64,000 nt of DNA from Planctomycetaceae bacterium (GTDB lineage: Bacteria > Planctomycetota > Phycisphaerae > Phycisphaerales > SM1A02), in contig JAIXYQ010000012.1 in NCBI GenBank assembly GCA_027490145.1, positions 1 through 64,000 on the forward strand, given 5' to 3'. The translations under genes were made by a program, and so were the position numbers. Positions 19,364 through 27,059 of the stretch are shown here, piece after piece. The notes below the pieces were generated by a model. That model was not told the origin of the DNA. It saw nothing but the letters and a program-made list of their open reading frames with translations, and ran no database searches. The first letter of the stretch is position 1, and every line of letters starts with the position of its first letter.

Positions 19364-20427
19364 ACCAACCACGCCTCCTCGGCCTGTGCACCAGCACGCC
19401 TCCTCGGGACCTGACGCGCGCCGAATGGCTCACGATCGCACGCCGGCTCTCGCCCGCGCGCGTTGACGCACGCGTGCTCGAACGGCTCGCCGATCGCAGC
19501 GGGATCGACACCCGCGCGTGCGCGTGCCTTGCGCCACCGTACGGCGAGACGTTCTATCCCGCCGATGACGGGTCGGGTGGTCCCACGACCACGCAGCGCA
19601 TGGACCTCTGGTGGGCCGGCGTGCGCGACATGGGCGAACGGGCATCGCGGGCGGCACTGGAGCAGTCGGGCTGCCGCGCCGCAGCCATCACGCACGTGGT
19701 CACCGCAAGCTGCACGGGATTCCGCGCGCCCGGGCTGGAGATGCACCTCATCGAGTGCCTCGGCCTGTCCTCATCGGTCCGACGCACCAACATCGGCTTC
19801 CAGGGATGCCACGCCGCGATCAATGCGCTCGCTGCCGCACGCGCCATCGTCGGCTCCGAGCCCTCGGCGCGCGTGCTGGTGTGCTGCGCCGAAGTGTCGA
19901 CGGCCCACTTCCACTACAGCGATCGGCTTGACCAGCTCATCGCCAACACGCTCTTCGCCGATGGTTGCGCGGCGTGCGTCGTTGGCATGTCGGCCGATGC
20001 ATCGCAACCCGCGATCGTGGCCACGCACTCGCAGCTCTTCCCCGGGACCTCGGGCGAGATGGGCTGGCTCGTGGGCGATCACGGATTCGAGATGATGCTC
20101 GGTGCCCGGGTGCCGGAACTCCTCGAGCAAAGTGTTGGTCCATGGGTCGATGGCGCGCTGGCGCACCACGACCTGGCGCGTGGGGGAATCGGCGGCTGGG
20201 CCATCCATCCAGGCGGGCCGCGCGTGATCGACGCCGTGATCGCATCGCTCGGCCGCCCGGCCGCAAGCGGTCACCACAGCCGTGAGGTGCTGCGCCGCCA
20301 CGGCAACATGAGCAGCGCGACGCTGCTCTTCATCATCCGCGACTTGCTCGAGGCGGGTATCCCGCGACCCTGGACCGGCATGGCGTTCGGGCCCGGCCTG
20401 GCTGGTGAACTGCTCTTGCTCGGCTGA
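19360..20427 (+). CDS. Type III polyketide synthase (chalcone/stilbene synthase family)
   Basis: A 355-residue iterative condensing enzyme that extends an acyl starter with malonyl-CoA to give resorcinols or pyrones. The catalytic triad is intact: Cys118 in TASCTGFRAPG, His283 in WAIHPGGPRV and Asn316 in RRHGNMSSAT. The length matches the family. The start at 19360 overlaps the upstream stop (ATGA) and gives the conserved early LLGLCTSTPP strand. It is the last gene of a three-gene coupled operon with the methyltransferase and FAD oxidoreductase. The product is probably a lipid quinone or alkylpyrone, by analogy with similar operons. It converges on the PstS-like gene with only 3 nt between stops. 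Confidence 0.94.
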   Translation: MNQPRLLGLCTSTPPRDLTRAEWLTIARRLSPARVDARVLERLADRSGIDTRACACLAPPYGETFYPADDGSGGPTTTQRMDLWWAGVRDMGERASRAALEQSGCRAAAITHVVTASCTGFRAPGLEMHLIECLGLSSSVRRTNIGFQGCHAAINALAAARAIVGSEPSARVLVCCAEVSTAHFHYSDRLDQLIANTLFADGCAACVVGMSADASQPAIVATHSQLFPGTSGEMGWLVGDHGFEMMLGARVPELLEQSVGPWVDGALAHHDLARGGIGGWAIHPGGPRVIDAVIASLGRPAASGHHSREVLRRHGNMSSATLLFIIRDLLEAGIPRPWTGMAFGPGLAGELLLLG

Positions 20428-20430
20428 CGC

Positions 20431-21516
20431 TCAGCGCCAGCTGCCGTCGACCGGTGAACCGAGTGCAGGAGGGATCGTTGCAGGGTCGGGCGGGACGAGC
20501 TTCGACGACGCCACCACGTCCTGCCCGTCCTGGCTCCAGAGGAACCTGAGGAAGGCGAGGATGTGCGGCGGGACCGTGCCATCCTGGTCCGTCACGACGA
20601 CGAGGTTCAGCGAACGCGTGAGCGGATAGCTGCCGTCGTTGATCGCCGCCACGCTCGGCGCCACGAACGGGCCACCGTCCTCGTTGGCGAGGGGCACCAT
20701 GCGAGCGCGCACCTGTGCAGCCCCAGTGCTGGCCACCCCCATTGCATTCCTGTAGGCGCAGCAAGCATTGACGACCGATGACGGGGTCGACTCGACGAAG
20801 GTACCGATCGTCGTGATCGGCTCGCCGGGCATGCACCATTCCATGAGCCTCTGCATGGTGCCGCTGCGGATGTCGCGGAAGTACAGCGGAAAGAACTCCT
20901 CGCCCAGGGGTGACGCAGGGTCGATGTCGTTCCATCGGAGGACCAGTCCCGGGCTCATCGAGTGCGTGGCCGAGAAGATGGCGTTGCACTGGCGGCGCGT
21001 CAGGCCTGCCAGCGGGTTGTCGCAATGCACGAAGATCGCGACGCCGTCACGGGCCACCCCGATCTCGTGCACCGTGCGCCCACCTGCCGAGAGTGCCTCG
21101 AGCTCCTGGGGCTTCAGGGCACGGCCCATGGCGGCAAGGTCACACCGCCCGGCGCGAAGGGCCTGCAGCTCGCGCTCGGTCGAGCCCTGGCGCATGACGA
21201 CATCGCAGGACGGCTGGATCTTCTCCCACGCGAATCCTGCCTGGACCAGCATCACCGACATCGAATCGGAACCCTCGATCACGATGGCCTGCTCGTGCTG
21301 CGTACCGTCGCCGACGTAGGTCGGGAACCGCTCGACCATGCCCGAGAGCTCACGGCTGTAGGCCTGGCTCTGCTTGGGCAGCGCATCAACGGCCTTTGCG
21401 ATCGCATCGACGCCCGCAGGCAGGTCCTGCGGCACATCGGTGCCCTCGACGGGAACCTGGGCGATGGCTGCTTGCGCCGACAGGGCGAGCACCGGGATGA
21501 GTCGTCTCAGGATCAT
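20431..21516 (-). CDS. PstS-like periplasmic substrate-binding protein
   Basis: The 361-residue product begins with a signal peptide (MILRRLIPVLALSAQAAIAQ). Its type 2 periplasmic-binding fold has VIEGSDSM (~83-90) where PstS carries its N-terminal anion-binding loop, MRQGSTERELQALRAGRCDLAAMGR, and FRDIRSGTMQRLMEW, the usual R-D-SGT ligand region. No permease or ATPase genes (pstCAB) are adjacent. It is instead the last gene of an operon with mscL and a membrane-anchored lipoprotein, whose stop overlaps its start by 4 nt (ATGA). The ligand could be phosphate or another oxyanion; a sensory rather than transport role is possible. Confidence 0.78.
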   Translation of the reverse strand: MILRRLIPVLALSAQAAIAQVPVEGTDVPQDLPAGVDAIAKAVDALPKQSQAYSRELSGMVERFPTYVGDGTQHEQAIVIEGSDSMSVMLVQAGFAWEKIQPSCDVVMRQGSTERELQALRAGRCDLAAMGRALKPQELEALSAGGRTVHEIGVARDGVAIFVHCDNPLAGLTRRQCNAIFSATHSMSPGLVLRWNDIDPASPLGEEFFPLYFRDIRSGTMQRLMEWCMPGEPITTIGTFVESTPSSVVNACCAYRNAMGVASTGAAQVRARMVPLANEDGGPFVAPSVAAINDGSYPLTRSLNLVVVTDQDGTVPPHILAFLRFLWSQDGQDVVASSKLVPPDPATIPPALGSPVDGSWR

Positions 21517-22823
21517 GCTCCACCTCGACGGGTACGGATGATGGTCACGAGCACCAGACCGCCAACCAACAGGCCGACCACGACCATGGCGCGCCAGAAC
21601 ACCTTGTCGATCAGGGCATCGGATGCGGCCTGGACGGAGGCCAGCCGCTGGTCGATCGCTTCGGAGCCGATCAACTTGTCGCCGCTCTCGAGCGCGCGGT
21701 TCGCCTCGGCGAGCGTGCTGCGCGTCTCGGCCAGCACCGCCGCGATCTCGGCCAGCTCGATGGGCTTGGCCGGGGGCGCACTGGGATCCTTGGCCGCCTC
21801 GGCACGCGCCTGCATGGCGGCGACCTTGTCGAGCGTCTCGTTGACCTTCGACACCGTCGTGCCCGACGACTGCATCACGCCGCCCACGGCTTCAACGAGC
21901 GGCTGGGCACGCTCGATGGTGGTCGTCGTGGCGGCCATGGCACGCTGGTACTCCTGCAGCAACGCCTGCACGACCGGACCCTGCTTCTCGAGCAGCGATG
22001 GGATCGAGCCCACGACGTTGGTCGCACGGTCCACGCCGTCGAGCGCACGACGCACGTCCGGCATCGCCATGATGTCGTACCAGAGCGCAAGCACCTGCCA
22101 GTTGGCGAAGAGCGGCAGGCGCTTGGCCCAGAAGAAGCTCCGGTCGTAGGCGAGCTGCACTTCCTCGATCTGCTCGGTCGCGCGGTCCAGCGGCTCCAGC
22201 AGGCCTCCACCGTCCCGGACCTTCTCGATCAGGGCCTGCCCCTTGGCATTGGCGACATCGCTGAAGCGCACATAGGCCACGAATTCATTGCCGCTGCGGC
22301 GGGCCCACCAGACCGAGATCTGCAGGTCAAGTTCAAGCAGCTGCTCATCGGTGAAGACGCGCTCGCAGATCGAGCTGATGTCCTCGCGTGCCCTGCGGAG
22401 GTTCTCCTCGACCGCCCGGGAGCGCTCCTTCCAGATCGCGTGCGCCCGGCCGGAGTCGACCCAGAAGTAGTTCTGCAGCGTGACCACCACGTACTGATCC
22501 ACCAGCTGGGTCAGTGTGTCGGGCGCGGTGGCGATGTCGTACATGCTGGACACCCCCAGCAGCCGCAGGCCATTCATGAGCCGGCACTGCTGCAGGTCTG
22601 GGTTGTCGCGCATCACGCGCTCGCTGGCACCGACCATGAGCGTGAAGTAGCGGTCGGCAAAGGCGTTGGAGAGCTCCTCGAGCTGCTTCCTGCTCGTGCG
22701 CTCGTCACGGACCATGCGCATGCCCGGCCCGGTCTTGGGCTTCGGTGGGGCGCAGCCGGGGGCCGGCAGGAGCGCCGTCAGGGCAAGCAGGGCGACGACG
22801 TGCGTGGCCGGTCGCATCGTCAT
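21513..22823 (-). CDS. Lipoprotein with C-terminal transmembrane helix, unknown function
   Basis: I do not recognise this 436-residue protein. It has an N-terminal lipobox (LLPAPGC, Cys ~24) and a long, largely alpha-helical, charged middle with coiled-coil-like stretches (for example EIAAVLAETRSTLAEANRAL, ~365-384). One hydrophobic segment lies at the very end (WRAMVVVGLLVGGLVLVTII), followed by RTRRGGA. It therefore appears anchored at both ends. If the lipid is in the outer membrane it would span the periplasm; if in the inner membrane it would form a loop. It sits 1 nt after mscL and overlaps the PstS-like gene by 4 nt, so the three products are probably made together. Confidence 0.7.
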   Translation of the reverse strand: MTMRPATHVVALLALTALLPAPGCAPPKPKTGPGMRMVRDERTSRKQLEELSNAFADRYFTLMVGASERVMRDNPDLQQCRLMNGLRLLGVSSMYDIATAPDTLTQLVDQYVVVTLQNYFWVDSGRAHAIWKERSRAVEENLRRAREDISSICERVFTDEQLLELDLQISVWWARRSGNEFVAYVRFSDVANAKGQALIEKVRDGGGLLEPLDRATEQIEEVQLAYDRSFFWAKRLPLFANWQVLALWYDIMAMPDVRRALDGVDRATNVVGSIPSLLEKQGPVVQALLQEYQRAMAATTTTIERAQPLVEAVGGVMQSSGTTVSKVNETLDKVAAMQARAEAAKDPSAPPAKPIELAEIAAVLAETRSTLAEANRALESGDKLIGSEAIDQRLASVQAASDALIDKVFWRAMVVVGLLVGGLVLVTIIRTRRGGA

Positions 22824-22824
22824 C

Positions 22825-23175
22825 TCACGCGCTCCGGGCCTGCATCACGCGCGACATCACACGAACGGCGATGAAGGCGCTCAGGCCGACGATCAGGAAC
22901 TCCACGATCGAGTTGAGGAACATGCCGTATCGGATCGCCACCTCAGCCACGGCCGGGGCGGCATCGGTTGCCGGCTTGGCGGCCTGGAGCACCAGCTGGA
23001 GGTTCTTGAAGTCGACGCCCCCGATGAGGAGCCCCAAGGGCGGCATCATCAGGTCCGTCACGATCGAGTTGATGATCTTGTTGAAGGCGGCACCGATCAC
23101 GATGCCGATGGCCATGTCGATGGCATTGCCCTTGACGGCGAAGGCCTTGAAGTCGTCAGCGAACTTGCGCAGCAT
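22825..23175 (-). CDS. mscL: Large-conductance mechanosensitive channel MscL
   Basis: The 116-residue product is a complete MscL: N-terminal MLRKFADDFKAFAVKGNAIDMAIG leading into TM1 (AIGIVIGAAFNKIINSIVTDLMMPPLG), a periplasmic loop (~52-80) and TM2 (SIVEFLIVGLSAFIAVRVM). It is slightly shorter than the E. coli protein because the C-terminal bundle is reduced. It opens under membrane tension to release osmolytes. A Shine-Dalgarno AAGGAG lies 6 nt before the ATG, with a TACGCT box at 23199-23204 on the minus strand. It is first of a three-gene operon with a double-anchored lipoprotein and a PstS-like protein, which is an unusual setting for mscL. Confidence 0.95.
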   Translation of the reverse strand: MLRKFADDFKAFAVKGNAIDMAIGIVIGAAFNKIINSIVTDLMMPPLGLLIGGVDFKNLQLVLQAAKPATDAAPAVAEVAIRYGMFLNSIVEFLIVGLSAFIAVRVMSRVMQARSA

Positions 23176-23198
23176 GGGAGCTCCTTGGGAAGGCCGGG

Positions 23199-23204
23199 AG
23201 CGTA
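23199..23204 (-). promoter_or_regulatory. -10-like box TACGCT of the mscL operon
   Basis: On the minus strand TACGCT lies 23 nt before the mscL ATG, leaving room for a short leader with the Shine-Dalgarno AAGGAG. Confidence 0.5.
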
Positions 23205-23238
23205 CCCGCCATCCCGGGGCGCCCCCCGGCCGCCCGGC

Positions 23239-23244
23239 TACACT
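23239..23244 (+). promoter_or_regulatory. -10-like box TACACT before nuoA
   Basis: TACACT, identical to the tRNA-Pro box, ends 8 nt before the nuoA ATG at 23253. There is no Shine-Dalgarno sequence; a leaderless message is likely. Confidence 0.55.
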
Positions 23245-23252
23245 TCCGCCCC

Positions 23253-23651
23253 ATGAACGGCTGGAACCTCTCGAGCGACCTTGCTGCCTATCTGCCCGTC
23301 CTGATGGTGTGCGTCATGGCGATCGTCTTCGCCGCGATCAACATCGTCGCCAGCCTCCTGCTGGGCCCGAAGGCCGAGGGCGCCGTCAAGGGCATGTCCT
23401 ACGAGTCGGGCATGGACCCGATCGGGACCACCCACAAGCGCTTCAACGTCCGCTTCTACATCCTGGCGATGACGTTCCTGCTCTTCGACATCGAGATCAT
23501 CTTCCTGTACCCCTGGGCGCTGGCCTTCACGAAGCTCGAACCCGGCAGCGCCGAGGCCGGTCTCTTCCTGGCCCGCATCGGCGTCTTCGTCGGCACCAGC
23601 GTGATCGCCTACGTGTACGCCTGGAAGAAGGGCGTGTTCCGATTCGACTGA
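23253..23651 (+). CDS. nuoA: NADH-quinone oxidoreductase subunit A
   Basis: The 132-residue product has three hydrophobic helices and the conserved NuoA loop YESGMDPIGTTHKRFNVRFYILAM, followed by LLFDIEIIFLYPWAL with the acidic residue of helix 2. NuoA is a small membrane subunit at the quinone site of complex I. Length and motifs are normal. It stands alone: no nuoB or other complex I genes are next to it. It converges on the fucosidase gene across a tandem hairpin repeat. Remaining subunits are presumably elsewhere in the genome. Confidence 0.93.
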   Translation: MNGWNLSSDLAAYLPVLMVCVMAIVFAAINIVASLLLGPKAEGAVKGMSYESGMDPIGTTHKRFNVRFYILAMTFLLFDIEIIFLYPWALAFTKLEPGSAEAGLFLARIGVFVGTSVIAYVYAWKKGVFRFD

Positions 23652-23659
23652 CTGACTAC

Positions 23660-23767
23660 GTCAGCGCTCCCAGGCGCTGAGGGATGAGCGTCAGCGCTCC
23701 CAGGCGCTGAGGGATGAGCGTCAGCGCTCCCAGGTGCTGAGGGATGAGCGTCAGCGCTCCCAGGCGC
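23660..23767. repeat. 30-bp tandem repeat (3.6 copies) of hairpins between convergent genes
   Basis: Units at 23660-23689, 23690-23719 and 23720-23749 and a partial unit at 23750-23767 are nearly identical; one T for C change occurs in unit 3. Each contains a hairpin: TCAGCGC, loop TCCCAG, GCGCTGA. The array fills the space between the nuoA stop (23651) and the fucosidase stop (23771). It may act as a bidirectional transcription end or barrier. No spacers are present, so it is not a CRISPR. Confidence 0.9.
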
Positions 23768-23770
23768 GCC

Positions 23771-26248
23771 TCAGAACACCAGGTCGATCTTCTGCCCAGG
23801 CAGTGTGCCAGGCACGAACCATGCGTCACCGCGACGCTCGATGCCGACCGGCTTGCCGTCGCTCGATGCTCCCTTGGCCTGGCACCCCTTGGGCAGCCTG
23901 ATCCAGAGCGGTTCGAAACCGCACTCGATGCGCACCGCATGCATGGCGTGCGCCCGCCACTGGGCGAGGACCTCGTGACCACCCCGGGCACGCAGGCCCT
24001 GGTAGCCCCCGTTGATCCACTCGTCCGGCCAGGCAGGCAGGACATGGACGACGTGTCCACGCTCCGCACCCTCGCCCAGCTCCTGGTGCGACTGGAGCAT
24101 CATCTCGGCGAGGCCCGCTGCGCCGCCGAAGTTGCCGTCGATCTGGAACGGTGGATGGTTGTCGAACAGGTTCGACAGCGTGCTCTTGCGCAGCAGCTCG
24201 TTGAGCTGGCGCCACGATTCGTTGCCATCACGCAGGCGCGCGAAGAAGTTCACGAGCCACGCACGCGACCAACCGGTATGGCCACCGCCGTTGGCGAGCC
24301 GGTGCTCGAGCGAAGCTCGCACGGCCTTCATCAGTTCGGGCGTCTCCTCGGCCGTGAAGAGCGCGGCCGGATGCAACCCGTACAGATGGCTCATGTGCCG
24401 ATGCCCCGGTTCCGCCTCGGGCCATCCGCGCGACCATTCCATCAATCGACCATCGGGACCGACTGCAGCGCGGGCGAGTGACGGCAGCGCCTCCCGGATC
24501 CTGCGTGCGATGCGGTCCTCCTGTTCGCCGAGGGCCTCGGCGGCGGCGAGCGTGCAGCGCCAGCAATCCTCGATGATCTCCTGGTCCATCGTGTTGCCCA
24601 TGCCGATGTCGGCATGCGATCCATCGGGCAGGATGAAGCTGTTCTCGGGGCTGGAACTCGGGCCCGCGATGAGCTTGCCCGTCGCCGGATCGCGCACGAG
24701 CCAATCGAGGTAGAACTCGCTGGCTCCGCGCAGGAGCGGCCAGGCCCGTCGCAACTGCGCCAGGTCGCCGCCGTACGAATAGTGCTCCCAACCATGGCGC
24801 GCCAGCCAACCGCCACCGTGCGGCCAGAGTCCCCACACGGTCTGGCCGGTCGCCGTCGCGCGATGCCAGGCATCGCTCGTGTGGTGCGCGCACCAACCTC
24901 CCGCTCCGTACATCTCGCGCGCGACCTTGGCACCGCGCGCGGCCAGCGATTCCGTGAAGACCAGCAGCGGATCGAAGCACTCGGGCGTGTTCAGGACCTC
25001 GCACGCCCAGTAGTTCATCTGCAGGTTGATGTTGATGTGGTAATCGGCGCCCCACGGTGCCTTGAGGTGATCGTTCCACATGCCCTGCAGGTTCGCGGGC
25101 AGGTCGCCGGGCTGGCTGCACGACAGCAGCAGGTACCGCGCGAACTGCGCGTGGATCGCGATGAGTTCAGGGTCGGGCTGACCGGACTCCATCCGCGCCC
25201 GGCGGCGATCGGTCGGCAGCGCGTGCGCCGCCGGATCGCTCGGGTCGAGGTCGATCGTCACCCGCCGCATGCGGCGGCTGAACCACCGGATGTGCTCATC
25301 GCGCAGCGGTTGCTCGCTCGTGGCCGCCGTGGTCAGGTCCTTGGCATTGCGGTCACTGAGTGACGTCTCGCCCCAGTAGTCGGTCCGGCCGGCGATCACC
25401 AGGTAGACCGAGTCGGCGCGCTCGATGCGCAGTGCGGCGCCGTCCTGCACGCAGGTGCCGCCGCGCGGGAGCGCCATGACGCTGGCTTCGAAGGTCACGC
25501 CGGCTGCCGCATCGGCCTCCGTGCGGCCCCAGACACGGACGATGCCCGAGCCCTTGGTCGTGCCTGCATCGATGACGAGCGGGCAGCCGTCACCGCTGGG
25601 CCGGCGCTCGAGCGACACCGTCAGGTCGATGCCCCGCGGACGGTCGCACACGAGCTCGACCACCACCACGTCGTGGGGCTTGCTGGCGAAGACGGTGCGC
25701 ATGTAGTTCGCGCCATCCTTCGTCCACGTGGTGGCACTGATGCCCGTGAGCAGGTCGAGGCCGCGTCGGTAGCCGGTCACGCGCTCCATGCCGGGCATGC
25801 GCAGGACGAGTTCGCCGAGCGTCTGGTGCGATCGATCCGTCTCGGGATCCATGAGCGTGCGTTGCGCCAGGTCCTGGGCTTCACGGACCTTGCCCGCAAG
25901 CAGGAGATCGCGCACGTCAGCAACCTCCATGGACAACGGGCGCGGCTGCATGTCATCGCGCCGTCCTTGCCAGACCGAGTCCTCGTTCAACTGCAGCCTG
26001 GACTCCGACACCCCCCCGAAATCCATCGCACCCAGTCGGCCGTTGCCCACCGGCAACGCTTCGGTCCAGGAACGCGCCGGCTGGTCGAACCAGATCACCG
26101 CGCCATCGGGTGCGGGCTGCGCGGATCGCTCGATGGATGGGGCGGTCGCGGGTCCGGTCGCGGTTGCCGTGGGCGCGGCATCCTGCCCACGAACGCCCGC
26201 TGCCTGCAGCACGAGAAGGAGAGCCGATGCCGCGATCGTGAACCGCAT
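23771..26248 (-). CDS. Alpha-L-fucosidase, GH95 family
   Basis: The 825-residue product has a signal peptide (MRFTIAASALLLVLQAAGVRG) and an Ala/Thr/Pro linker. The GH95 architecture follows: an N-terminal beta-sandwich beginning WFDQPARSWTEALPVGNGRLGAM, an (alpha/alpha)6 barrel and a C-terminal beta domain. Conserved active-site segments are visible: NINLQMNYWACEV (~400-412, with the two Asn that activate water), SSPENSF (~533, carrying the probable catalytic Glu) and QIDGNFGG (~702-709). It probably cleaves alpha-1,2-linked fucose, or galactose in some members, from host or algal glycans in the periplasm. TACGCT ends 6 nt before the ATG and overlaps the end of the upstream gene. Confidence 0.92.
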   Translation of the reverse strand: MRFTIAASALLLVLQAAGVRGQDAAPTATATGPATAPSIERSAQPAPDGAVIWFDQPARSWTEALPVGNGRLGAMDFGGVSESRLQLNEDSVWQGRRDDMQPRPLSMEVADVRDLLLAGKVREAQDLAQRTLMDPETDRSHQTLGELVLRMPGMERVTGYRRGLDLLTGISATTWTKDGANYMRTVFASKPHDVVVVELVCDRPRGIDLTVSLERRPSGDGCPLVIDAGTTKGSGIVRVWGRTEADAAAGVTFEASVMALPRGGTCVQDGAALRIERADSVYLVIAGRTDYWGETSLSDRNAKDLTTAATSEQPLRDEHIRWFSRRMRRVTIDLDPSDPAAHALPTDRRRARMESGQPDPELIAIHAQFARYLLLSCSQPGDLPANLQGMWNDHLKAPWGADYHININLQMNYWACEVLNTPECFDPLLVFTESLAARGAKVAREMYGAGGWCAHHTSDAWHRATATGQTVWGLWPHGGGWLARHGWEHYSYGGDLAQLRRAWPLLRGASEFYLDWLVRDPATGKLIAGPSSSPENSFILPDGSHADIGMGNTMDQEIIEDCWRCTLAAAEALGEQEDRIARRIREALPSLARAAVGPDGRLMEWSRGWPEAEPGHRHMSHLYGLHPAALFTAEETPELMKAVRASLEHRLANGGGHTGWSRAWLVNFFARLRDGNESWRQLNELLRKSTLSNLFDNHPPFQIDGNFGGAAGLAEMMLQSHQELGEGAERGHVVHVLPAWPDEWINGGYQGLRARGGHEVLAQWRAHAMHAVRIECGFEPLWIRLPKGCQAKGASSDGKPVGIERRGDAWFVPGTLPGQKIDLVF

Positions 26249-26252
26249 GCGC

Positions 26253-27059
26253 CTAGCGTAGCCGTCGTGTGAGCGCGCGAGTCAAACCCACCAACAACGC
26301 ACTCATCAGGAGCGCGCTCAGGCCCGAGACCAGCCACGTAAAGCGCAGGATCTGCAGCATGCGCGTGAGCGTGGGTTGCAACGCACCGAGCCCCTCGGTG
26401 TTGGCAGCGACGAACGCTCCAGCCCAGGCAAGGCACAGGACCGCCGCGAGCCCCGCGGCGCCCACAGTCAGCGCGTATCGCCATGGCCAGCGAAGCCCTG
26501 TCGCCAGCCGAAGCGCCGCCACCATGAGCACGGCTAGCGACCCGGCCGGCATCAGGATGCCAAGTGTCGTGAAACCCAGCATGGCGACAGGCTCCGCGAG
26601 CATCGCCCTGATCGCCGGGATCGCGAACCACTCCTGTGCCACCAGTTCGGTCACGCGAATCAAGCTCATCGCGAGCGTCAACCAGCACACCAAGCGCGCC
26701 CATCTCCCATGGAGCACCGGCCACAAGCCAAGCACGGCCACCCATGGCACGACGCCCTCGGGCACCAGGAACTGGAACACGATGGCCGGTATCGAGGATC
26801 GCAACGCCAGCGGCAGCGTCGGGGGCACGAGGATCCACGCGGCAGAGGCAACCATCAGCGCGATCGCGCACCACCTGATGCGCGCGAGCAGCCGCACGGC
26901 TGCGGCCGCATCGAACGCGTCGATCCGCGTCGCGTGCGACCATCGCTCCCACGCCTCCGTGCGCGGTCCACCGCACTCGGAGCACAGCGCCGTTTCCGTA
27001 GCGATCGGATAGCCGCAGGTCCAGCAGCGCGCCGGCCCGGCGACCGACCGATCATCCAC
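26253..27059 (-). CDS. Multi-pass membrane protein with N-terminal zinc ribbon
   Basis: The 268-residue product begins with a zinc-ribbon-like knuckle pair, CWTCGYPIATETALCSECGG (~12-31), followed by an amphipathic stretch and six or so hydrophobic segments (for example IALMVASAAWILVPPTLPLA, AVLGLWPVLHG, MLGFTTLGILMPAGSLAVLMV). No enzyme motif is seen. Its start overlaps the stop of the M28 peptidase gene by 8 nt, so the two are translated together. The layout mirrors another protein in this window (39483-40244), which has the ribbon at the C-terminus. Function unknown. Confidence 0.75.
   Translation of the reverse strand: MDDRSVAGPARCWTCGYPIATETALCSECGGPRTEAWERWSHATRIDAFDAAAAVRLLARIRWCAIALMVASAAWILVPPTLPLALRSSIPAIVFQFLVPEGVVPWVAVLGLWPVLHGRWARLVCWLTLAMSLIRVTELVAQEWFAIPAIRAMLAEPVAMLGFTTLGILMPAGSLAVLMVAALRLATGLRWPWRYALTVGAAGLAAVLCLAWAGAFVAANTEGLGALQPTLTRMLQILRFTWLVSGLSALLMSALLVGLTRALTRRLR
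26255..26260 (-). promoter_or_regulatory. -10-like box TACGCT before the GH95 gene
   Basis: On the minus strand TACGCT ends 6 nt before ATG 26248 and overlaps the TAG stop of the preceding gene (26253-26255). Co-transcription with that gene is the alternative. Confidence 0.45.

Noticed and set aside
20431-21516. Assigning pstS and a phosphate ABC transporter
   Set aside because: No pstC, pstA, pstB or phoU nearby, and the ligand loop is only roughly similar, so only a PstS-like call is justified.
23660-23767. Possible CRISPR array
   Set aside because: Repeats are directly adjacent without spacers and there are no cas genes; it is a tandem hairpin repeat.
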